From Hermodice carunculata (lineage: Eukaryota > Annelida > Polychaeta > Eunicida > Amphinomidae), in assembly GCA_964020975.1 (NCBI GenBank), contig OZ026626.1, forward strand, positions 13,376,365 through 13,440,364: 64,000 nt of DNA, in the 5' to 3' direction. Below the pieces are notes generated by a model, which was not told the DNA's origin, searched no databases, and saw only the letters and a list, made by a program, of their open reading frames with translations. The first letter of the stretch is position 1. Every line of letters begins with the position of its first letter. Positions 51,056-61,605 of the stretch are shown piece after piece. The position numbers and the translations under genes were made by a program.

Positions 51056-51446
51056 AAGTAATCTACAGCTACTACCCATTTTGATCAAAAGGCCTTGTTT
51101 AGCTTGGCCTCTTGGACTTTGGGGGAACAAAAACGTAAATTACTTACAAAGTTCCAGAACATTTATGAACCCAAGGACCACCAGCCCCTAAGATGAAGGC
51201 TTCATCTTTACATTGAAAAACTAAAACAGCAGCATGGCCATACATGGCATACCAATGGCCAGTCTATTGTGTGGCATATACCAGGCCAGGGACATATGGC
51301 TGGCCTCTTCGCTGCCCTGTATGAATGATCACCACGTTCGGGTGCCAGCCGTAAATGATTAAGGCTGGCCTATGAAAGTATGATTTCTGACGACTGGAAG
51401 CCATGACCAAAATTTGATCAAAATGGGTAGCAGACTTAGATTACTT
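51056..51446. mobile_element. MITE-like element with about 34 bp inverted ends
   Basis: The left end AAGTAATCTACAGCTACTAC at 51056 and the right end complement at 51413-51446 are inverted copies at about 29 of 34 positions, both reaching CCATTTTGATCAAA. The 320 bp interior is non-coding and rich in TGGCCA/GGCCAG words. Confidence 0.65.
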
Positions 51447-51457
51447 ATATGTCACAC

Positions 51458-51556
51458 AATCTATTGTAGAGGCACCCGATATGTAAGTAATCTATGGCTG
51501 CTACCCATTTTTGCAGCCATAGATTACTTGCATATCGGGTGCCTCTACAATAGATT
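51458..51556. repeat. 44 bp-arm hairpin related to the adjacent inverted ends
   Basis: Arms 51458-51501 and 51513-51556 match at 43 of 44 positions around an 11 nt loop TACCCATTTTT. The arm contains AAGTAATCTATGGCTGC, the same word as the ends of the neighbouring element. Confidence 0.92.
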
Positions 51557-51941
51557 TGAAGCTATTAAAGATTTGCATTTTGCATATCCACCTAATCTGC
51601 ATAAATTAAAATCCTAAAAATTTGGTTCAAGGTTCATTGGATGCGGCTTTGCCACATACCTATAAATTGAAGTTGAAATGGCACCTCTATGAACAATAGT
51701 TTTGGAGATATTCAACCTTTTAATTTTTCAATGCCCCTTATTAGCATAATTTGAAATTCTACAGCTATACTGTCCATTATAGTGGCAAGTGTCACAAAGG
51801 TATATATGCACATCGAAATTTTGAGTCTATCTGCAATGATTTGGAAGATATGACGCTTTTAAAATTTTTGTTGCCTCTAAAATTTGCGGAATTTTAAACA
51901 TCATGACTATTCCAAATGAGATGCACACTTTTGCTGGTTAT

Positions 51942-52022
51942 GTCAGTCACCATGGCAAGCTTGGTGGTTTTTCCAATAGTGTCTGAAAAAAACTCTGGAC
52001 CAACTTGGTCAGAAAGAAAGAC
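51942..52022. repeat. 80 bp direct repeat, copy 1
   Basis: Starts GTCAGTCACCATGGCAAGCT and matches 53010-53090 in the same orientation at about 80 percent. Confidence 0.75.
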
Positions 52023-52110
52023 ATTGGCTTTTTATTTCTTTGTTAATTTACCTGAGATGAAAGACCACCTGTCTGGCATTAGGGGTGATCTTAAATCGCA
52101 GGTACCACTG

Positions 52111-52175
52111 TACAGTGAAACCTCTCTACAGTGGGCACCTTTGAGAAAAGTGCCCACACCTGAGAGGGTCAGCCC
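52111..52175. repeat. Possible pogo/Tigger-type terminal remnant
   Basis: TACAGTGAAACCTCTCTACA resembles terminal inverted repeats of pogo/Tigger DNA transposons, beginning at a TA. A GTGGGCAC...GTGCCCAC hairpin follows. No partner end was found, so this is a tentative reading. Confidence 0.35.
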
Positions 52176-52179
52176 TTCT

Positions 52180-53000
52180 GGGTAGTATTGATGAGTATAT
52201 GTGCATGTACAGTGTACACATATTATAATTCAGAGGGATGTGTATACATGCAATACAAAACTGTCTTTGTTCCTTTATCACATCAACAAATTTTAACAGA
52301 TGCTGTCACAAAACTACATGTACATGTACCTGTGAACTGACACATGCACTATACTGACTCAGTATTGGCTATGAAGAACAGGTTTTATCTCACTAGTTAC
52401 AAGAAAACAAAGACATGAAAGTGTCCATTGAGATGACACAAATTCACACACTTTTTCAAAATTCATCAAAATGTGAAAAAAGTTACTAAGGACTTTAAGT
52501 CAGACTTTGATCGGTCCAGCAAACTCAGCTATGCATGTAGTCTATTTTTCTCAGAGGGTACACTCTGGCTTGTTCTGCGTAGAATTCCAAACCCTCTGAT
52601 CCCTTGGGACTGATAAGCCTAGCACACTCCTAGCCTCAGGCAAACTCTGACTGGTCAGTCTCAGCCATGGTGCACTTACAGCTATGTCCAGCATTAGTGT
52701 AAACATGGATCAGATATGTTTCTTGCATAAACAGAAAGAGATTCTCTGTATTTTATTGAGAACCTCATTGCACAGTGGTTAGGAGTTCCCCCACCCCACC
52801 CCTACCTCCCATTTGCCATAAGACCCAAACCTTTCAAACCATAAACCCAGCAGGCATGGCTAGAAGGCTGCCTATGAGACAGGTTCAAGTATCAAGAATG
52901 CAAAATGGTTGCCTAGCACCATGGAGACTTATAACATGCAGTACAGCAGAAGCTCAATAAATAATAAAAAATAGATATCCCAAGTCAGGTGCCTAATTTC
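52180..53000. other. No feature recognised
   Basis: AT-rich flank with short chance ORFs only. Confidence 0.4.
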
Positions 53001-53009
53001 ACTGGTAGG

Positions 53010-53090
53010 TCAGTCACCATGGCAAGTTTGGTGGTTTTCGGAATGGTATGGTCTGAGAAAAAGTCCGGACAAATCTGGTCGTAAAGACAG
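53010..53090. repeat. 80 bp direct repeat, copy 2
   Basis: Partner of 51942-52022. Shared words are CAGTCACCATGGCAAG and TTGGTGGTTTT. Confidence 0.75.
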
Positions 53091-53140
53091 AATTAATTCG
53101 TGGAAAAGCAAAATGTCTGGGTTGGCACGCAGACATTATA

Positions 53141-53264
53141 AATCACATACTAACTTACATTCTCAACTGTGCGACGCTGCGCCCGACACCGCCGGGCCCG
53201 TTAAAGCCCAGTGGTGTCGGGCGCAACATCGCACAGTTGAGAAAGTAAGTTCCAGTATGTGATT
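53141..53264. repeat. GC-rich fold-back palindrome, about 124 bp
   Basis: The outer arm AATCACATACTAACTTACAT at 53141 pairs with AAGTAAGTTCCAGTATGTGATT ending at 53264. The inner arms TCTCAACTGTGCGA and GCGCCCGACACC pair with their complements. The loop is about 10 nt near 53197-53206. The GC-rich tip stands out against the AT-rich flanks. Confidence 0.9.
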
Positions 53265-55180
53265 AATTTTATGCTTTGGTTGCAAATCATATAAAACAAC
53301 CGCGTATTATCAAATACAAACAGACAGGCAGGCAGATATAAACTGTGCCAGTGTTTGGGTAAGTTCCATATACTATGCTTCCGTCTCCTAAGGTTATGAT
53401 AAATCATGAGATATGGATAGATTCACAAATGATGGTGCCATGATGAGTCCTGGGGAAAAAGTGGGTGGTTAATGTGTGTTAGTATATGGCATCCATTGGC
53501 AAGCTATTTGGAGATGGTGGACTATGTGATAAGTTCTTTTTTTTTTTTTTTTTTTAATTGCTTAATACTAGTATGTTGATAATTTCTGTAACACAGAGTC
53601 ATTTTCCTTATTATCAAAGTACATGTAAATTCTGATATAAGGTTTTTTACTGCAAAATTGTGATAGAAAATTTGTCAGTGTTTTAGACGAAATTATAGGT
53701 TTGATCTTCATTCCATATCCAAACTCAAATTTTAAAAGAAGGTGACATTAAATTCATTTGCACTGGATTAATGAGTTTGTTCTTGTGTCAAGTTTTAATG
53801 TTATCAATGAGTAAGTATTATCAATTGAAGAATAGCGTCGTATAGCGACAAAGCAGTGATTTTTCTTATTTCCGATAAAAAGGGGGGTAGGGTTAATACT
53901 TTTTGGTGCTTATAAAATTTTGAGAAATTTGGGATTATAATTTCCATGTAACCTCATAGCCTCATGGCTAAGGTAAATTTTGGTGTATAAAAATGCAATA
54001 TTGGACACGAATTTTAAGTTTTTGGACATATTTCTGGGAGATAAAACGTCAAAATCAAAAATGTTTTTGCATAATTGTGCAGTTTTTTTACATTTTTTCC
54101 CATCTTTAGGTTCTTAAATGTCCAGTACCATTATTTTCTTACTTTTTCCATAAAAGTTTTCTTTAATCTAAACCTAATGTCATCACGTTTCAGCATACAT
54201 TGCTGATTTTATGCAAAAAACAAGCAAAGTGAAAATTTATTGATATATAGAGTGATTTTTCATTATAAATGGTGACAAGATACACCTGTCACTGAAATAA
54301 ATTACCACAACCATTATTTTCTTATGTCTCACAAACCAACCTTCGATAAAAAAATGGGTTGTGTCTTGTTCTACCATGGGGAGGGGTACCCGAGTACTTT
54401 TGGGCTTTGACCACTACCCTAATGGCTTAATGGGGCGCGATCAATGTTATTTAGCCACTAAAATAGGCAAGGGCAAGAATAGAAGTTAAAAAAAGGGCAC
54501 TGCAGCCAGTGGAGGGCGGGGGTTGCGTATTGCCATTACTTTACATTGTAATTTGCAACTTAAGTTGAAACTACTGCACATAGAAACACCAACTTTCAGA
54601 CAGTAAATGTAGATGCATAGCTAAATACCTCACGAAAATCATATAACCACATGAGTGACAAGTTGCTTTAACATACAAAATAATGGGAACACACAGCTGT
54701 AGCCCTCCAAATGTTTGTGTGTTGGGGCGAATACACACATAAGAGCTAATTCTGAACTTTCATACTCTTCAACGTCGCCTGCGAAAAACTAAGGATGTGC
54801 ATCATATTGTATACACTCGACCTCTATCAGGTCTTGGTCAAGGTCAACGGTTTTTCTATACTGACTGGACTTCAGCCAGGTCATTTTGCGAGCTTCATTG
54901 CGTTTCAACATGACCAATCTGACGGAATAGTTAACTTTGAAGCACCGCGGGCAGGGGCGGTTCAGTTTAGCGATCGCCCCATGATCACAGAGTTCTAGTT
55001 CTGAATAACGTTACACGATACGTTATTGCAAAAATGAAACAAACTACATTTTGCTGATAAAGAAAAATATAACATACAATCCACATTGTACTTCAGTTTT
55101 CTGGGTTGTAGGCTATACGTCCCTGAACCGTCTTTAACTAGCTTCGCCATCTTACCTGGACACTTTTAACACTTTCAAGA
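53265..55180. other. No gene recognised; poly-T at 53529-53556
   Basis: Nothing beyond a T tract and short ORFs. The 54795-54998 frame has no motif. Confidence 0.4.
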
Positions 55181-55399
55181 TCACGTGAGGTCATTTTGTC
55201 TTACGTCAGAAAATAGTTCCAGACTAAAATCTTTGAGGCTGTTGCACCTGACAACGAGATCAACACGATCTAGAAAGAGCCCGCCTAACCTTTCGGTGCT
55301 TCTAGAACTTTCCGGTTTTAGATAACCCCGCTGAACACAATGAAGCCTCTGTCCTAGCTGTTCACTAAGAGTAGTTTTTGCATTTGCATTAAACTTCAT
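55181..55399 (-). CDS. Uncharacterised 72-residue ORF, possible first exon
   Basis: The ATG-started frame MKFNANAKTTLSEQLGQRLH continues with LKPESSRSTERLGGLFLDRV and ends in TGA. Its composition is protein-like and the local GC is higher than the surroundings. Possible donors such as AAG|GTTAGG or CAG|GTGCAA would make it a first coding exon continuing leftwards on the minus strand. I do not recognise it and no second exon is identified. Confidence 0.2.
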   Translation of the reverse strand: MKFNANAKTTLSEQLGQRLHCVQRGYLKPESSRSTERLGGLFLDRVDLVVRCNSLKDFSLELFSDVRQNDLT

Positions 55400-55573
55400 G
55401 ATTTCAAATATGCAATTTGTGTCGTTTGAGACCAGATGTCCCCGTTGTATTCAAAATTCACGTTTTTATTTTATCATAGCTGTTTTCAATAATTTTGACA
55501 CGTCTTATGGCGTGTTATTAATTATTATTAGATATTGAACAGTTATAAGTGGAAGTACCATTTCACGACATAT

Positions 55574-55776
55574 CTATCTTTCTGAAAAGTGGGTGAGCTT
55601 TTAAATAGATAAACGGGGTACAATGTCTAAACAAATGTACTTCCTTGTTGCAATAAGCATCAACGCTTGCCCGTCTATCTTTCTGAAAAGTGGGCGAGCT
55701 TTTAAATAGATAAACGGGGTAGAATGTCTGAACAAATGTACTTCCTTGTTGCAATACGCATCAACGCTTGCCCGTC
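55574..55776. repeat. Two tandem 101 bp units
   Basis: CTATCTTTCTGAAAAGTGGG starts at 55574 and 55675. The units differ at only a few positions. Confidence 0.93.
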
Positions 55777-55779
55777 CAA

Positions 55780-56271
55780 GCCTACTAGTTATTACAAAAG
55801 AGTTACGATTGCAATTTATCGATAATAGGGACACGACATAGGTCTCTCTCTACGCCCATTAAGTTTGTTGATTATTTCAGGTCATCAGCACTGATAACCT
55901 GCAGCTTGTGACCCTCTATGGTCGCAAGTAATCAATAGTTAAATAAAACATACGAATTTGTATCTAGTTTCTTGAAAAATATATTTTAGACAGAGTTCTA
56001 AGACACAAAGTAACAATTGAACTATGCATATATGTCCCGGCAATTTGCATGTGACCATAATGCTCTAACCCAATAAAAGCTACCGAGAGAACACCGTATT
56101 GGTAAATAATCAGCTTAAATAAAATTAAGTGTCAATATAAGCTATATTTGGTCATGAAGCTAAGCTAAGAAATGAGCTGGTACAACGATGGTTAAATGAG
56201 TATATTTGACGTAACGTATTGTCACACAGGTAAATTGTCAAGATGTCATTTTAAGTCTCTGACGTGTGCTT

Positions 56272-56273
<2 letters not shown>
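55780..56273. other. No feature recognised
   Basis: AT-rich DNA without motif, repeat partner or plausible exon. Confidence 0.4.

Positions 56274-56338
<65 letters not shown>
56274..56338. repeat. (TA)n bordering the LINE 3' end
   Basis: About 32 TA units immediately next to the end of the LINE 3' untranslated region. Confidence 0.95.
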
Positions 56339-56340
<2 letters not shown>

Positions 56341-56661
56341 TTTAAACATATTTTATTCCAAAGAAAACAATTGGGGAGAAGGGCAAGGCCCTATATTAAC
56401 CCCTCTTGTCGGAAGAGGACAATATCACGAGACGTCAAGGGTCCAGAGCGAAGCTCTAAACTGCTGGCACCGCCAGGAGGAAGAGCTCCGCCCTGGAGCA
56501 ACAAAGTAAAGAAGGACACCACAAGTCACAAGACAGACAGTGGGGCGATTCATTATAAAGAAGCAATGAAAATTGCTGATTAACGACCATCTCATTGAAG
56601 ATTCATAATTATGTAGTGTAGTTATATAATACAAATGCAGGATTAATTGTAAATCAATTCA

Positions 56662-59301
56662 TCATGTAACAACACCGGTTTGAAAACGTTTGGTTTTTAG
56701 AATGTAATCTTGGACTGCCAGGAATATTTTCTTATTAATTTCGAGAGGGCCATCGGAAACTCCATATAAAACGGTTTCAAGGCCGAAAGGGGCATAGTTT
56801 GTTACTATCGTATGAAGGCGATCACGAGGAAAAGCATAATAAGGAAAAACAAAGAAGAAATGCCAAACGTCTTCAATCCCTTGATCGCAACGACAGTTTG
56901 GCGATTGAGTGACACCAATATCAAATAGATGGACATTCAATTGGCTGCGGCCCAAACGCAGTCTTGTATGCAAAACTGCGGCAATTCTGTTGCCGACATA
57001 GTACAATTCTGTTTGCTTGAGTGACCGAGGCACATTTGAAGAAATTTTGTTTTTAAATTCACTTAAAGTAGTAGAGTTTCTCACATCAAGAGGTAATTGG
57101 TTCCATAGTTTTATTGTAGAAGGAAAGAACGAATTCTCAAATAATTCAGTTCTGGTTCTGAATTGAGGCAAGTCTAGGGCCTGTCTTGTTATATACCTTC
57201 TGTTAAGATTTTGTTCATTGGAAATTATACTACTAAGATATTCGGGAACCATTTTATTAATAATTTTGTACATTAAAATTAGTGTACTAACTTCCCTACG
57301 TTTTGCCAATGTAGAAAGACCAGTTTCTTCATATAGTTTAGCATTAGATGTGGTGCGCATGGCACCAGAAATAACACGTGCAGCAGCCAATTGAATACCC
57401 TCCAGTTTCAATGCATCTGATTGGGTGCAGCCATCCCAGACAACATTACCATATTCCATTAAAGGTCGAATAAAGGAGGTGTAGATTATTTCTAACGTTT
57501 TCCTGTCGAGACGAAATTGGAGTGTTTTCAAAATATTTAGTTGTTTAGGGGCCTTTGCCACGATAGTATTAATATGATCGTTCCATCTTAAGTCATTCCG
57601 AAATACAAGCCCTAAATGCTTATGTTGATCCACATGTTCCAGCTGGTGATCTTTGAATACTAACGGAGGGTGATGTACCGGATCTCTTTTCCGAGAGATT
57701 AACATAGCAACAGTTTTCTGGGCATTAAATGTCACCATCCAGTCATCAGACCAGGAATCAATAGATAAGAGATCACTGTTAATCATATTTGCAGTTAAAT
57801 TTGGATTATCAACGGAGAGGAAAAGAGAAGTATCATCCGCAAAAAGTTTAATATTCGACCGCACAATGTCTACTATATCGTTAATAAATATCAAGAACAA
57901 TAAAGGCCCTAGAACAGAGCCCTGGGGAACACCAGCGTGTATGGTTCCCCATTCAGATGATTGACCATTTATTACTACCCGTTGTTGTCGGTTAGACAAA
58001 TAATTTCGAATCCAGTTTAAAAGTGATCCAGATATCCCATTACGTTCCAATTTATAAAGAAGACCAGCATGCCAAACACGATCGAATGCCTTGCTAATGT
58101 CGAGAAAGACGATTCGCACTTCCTTCTGAAGATCAATGGCAAGACACAATTCGTGATATAAAGATAGCAGTTGGTTAACAGTGGAATCGCCGGGTATAAA
58201 TCCCGACTGATTTGCCGATAAAAGTAAGTTGTTCCTAAAAAAGTTAAAAACGTGTTTAAAAATAGCTTTCTCCATAATTTTCCCAACACAGCTTAAGAGA
58301 GATATTGGACGATAGTTGTTGCATAGATATGAGTCGCCCTTTTTGTACAAGGGGGTGACGTTGGCTTGCTTCCATAAGCTCGGAAAAAATGCCTGATTAA
58401 GAGAAAGGTTAACGAGTTTGGTTAACGATACGCAAATTGATGGTGCTCCTTCCTTCAGAAGTCTAGCGCTGATTCCATCTGGACCAGTGGCCTTAGTGAT
58501 ATCTAAGCTTCTAAGAATGTCGAAAATTTCGCTATGATCAATTTGAAAAGAGTCAAGTATGACAGTGGGTAGGTCCACAGTTGGAATTACTGGGGCCCTT
58601 GAAGTATCAAGGTTGCTCTGACTTAAGAAAAAGGAATTGAATATTTTGGCTTTTTGTAGGCTGTCGGTCACATGGCGATTTTCATGTATAAGAGAAGGAA
58701 TAGACAAAGATTGATTTCTGTTCATAAACTGTTTGACGGTGCGCCACCAAGCTTTATTTCTGTGTTTTGCGCTTTTTAAAGAAACGCTCAGTTTACTATT
58801 ATGAGCTTCTTCGGCACATTTCAGGTGATCTTGGTATTGATTACGAACATTATTATAAGCACTCCAGGCTTGTGGATCGTGTTTCTTATCTTTTGCCCTC
58901 TTATAAGCTCGTAAAACCTTCCGCTTCTCACAACGAAGCCTAGAATTGTACCATGGAAGATCAGAGGGGCGAACTGTTATTTGTTTGTTTGGAATAGTAT
59001 GATTTGCCGCATCAAAGAACAATTTTGTCCAAATTTTACTGCACAACTCGACATTACCAGATTCGAAGCAAACGTCCCAGTTTGTTCCATCAAGGAAATC
59101 CCTAAACTTATCGAAATCCGCTCTCTTGTATTTCCAAATTTGTCTAGTAAAAGAAGGTTCCTTTTTGCGCCGAAAACGTACATTGGCAGCAACGACTGAA
59201 TGATCGCAATTAGAGATTGGTGATAGGACACGTGGTTCTTTAATCAAATTTGGTATATTAGAAATTATTTGGTCTAAACAAGTAGAGGTTGTTGCTGTTA
59301 T
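56662..59301 (-). CDS. LINE ORF2, endonuclease end and reverse transcriptase
   Basis: In frame with the preceding part, starting ITATTSTCLDQIISN. SNCDHSVVAA is the last endonuclease block (SDH type). RT blocks: ITKATGPDGIS, NNYRPISLLSCVGKIMEK, SGFIPGDSTVNQL, FLDISKAFDRVWH, GVPQGSVLGPLLF and KLFADDTSLFLS (catalytic Asp pair). After the thumb, FIRPLMEYGNVVWDG and a terminal CRCDQGIEDVWHFFF segment follow, the cysteine/histidine motif common near the end of such ORF2 proteins. About 860 residues open after the stop, a length normal for the family. It reverse-transcribes the element's own RNA at the nick. Confidence 0.95.
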   Translation of the reverse strand: MTATTSTCLDQIISNIPNLIKEPRVLSPISNCDHSVVAANVRFRRKKEPSFTRQIWKYKRADFDKFRDFLDGTNWDVCFESGNVELCSKIWTKLFFDAANHTIPNKQITVRPSDLPWYNSRLRCEKRKVLRAYKRAKDKKHDPQAWSAYNNVRNQYQDHLKCAEEAHNSKLSVSLKSAKHRNKAWWRTVKQFMNRNQSLSIPSLIHENRHVTDSLQKAKIFNSFFLSQSNLDTSRAPVIPTVDLPTVILDSFQIDHSEIFDILRSLDITKATGPDGISARLLKEGAPSICVSLTKLVNLSLNQAFFPSLWKQANVTPLYKKGDSYLCNNYRPISLLSCVGKIMEKAIFKHVFNFFRNNLLLSANQSGFIPGDSTVNQLLSLYHELCLAIDLQKEVRIVFLDISKAFDRVWHAGLLYKLERNGISGSLLNWIRNYLSNRQQRVVINGQSSEWGTIHAGVPQGSVLGPLLFLIFINDIVDIVRSNIKLFADDTSLFLSVDNPNLTANMINSDLLSIDSWSDDWMVTFNAQKTVAMLISRKRDPVHHPPLVFKDHQLEHVDQHKHLGLVFRNDLRWNDHINTIVAKAPKQLNILKTLQFRLDRKTLEIIYTSFIRPLMEYGNVVWDGCTQSDALKLEGIQLAAARVISGAMRTTSNAKLYEETGLSTLAKRREVSTLILMYKIINKMVPEYLSSIISNEQNLNRRYITRQALDLPQFRTRTELFENSFFPSTIKLWNQLPLDVRNSTTLSEFKNKISSNVPRSLKQTELYYVGNRIAAVLHTRLRLGRSQLNVHLFDIGVTQSPNCRCDQGIEDVWHFFFVFPYYAFPRDRLHTIVTNYAPFGLETVLYGVSDGPLEINKKIFLAVQDYILKTKRFQTGVVT

Positions 59302-60056
<755 letters not shown>

Positions 60057-60057
60057 T

Positions 60058-61320
<1,263 letters not shown>

Positions 61321-61520
61321 NNNNNNNNNNNNNNNNNNNNNNNNNNNNNNNNNNNNNNNNNNNNNNNNNNNNNNNNNNNNNNNNNNNNNNNNNNNNNNNN
61401 NNNNNNNNNNNNNNNNNNNNNNNNNNNNNNNNNNNNNNNNNNNNNNNNNNNNNNNNNNNNNNNNNNNNNNNNNNNNNNNNNNNNNNNNNNNNNNNNNNNN
61501 NNNNNNNNNNNNNNNNNNNN
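61321..61520. other. Assembly gap (200 N)
   Basis: Exactly 200 N. The right flank has a 25 bp tandem pair (AATATGATAAAAC) and the left flank is also A-rich, which suggests the gap hides a local tandem repeat. Confidence 0.99.
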
Positions 61521-61605
61521 TCAAACAATATGATAAAACTACAGAAGAGCAATATGATAAAACAGAGCAGTTGCACATAGTAGGTTAAAACTATGCCGAA
61601 GCCAG

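Noticed and set aside
50479-51084. Two adjacent ORFs of 93 and 104 residues
   Set aside because: AT-rich, no motif and no splice support; the second runs into the inverted end of a MITE-like element.
54795-54998. 67-residue ORF upstream of the possible first exon at 55181-55399
   Set aside because: No motif, no splice signals, and opposite strand to the neighbouring candidate.
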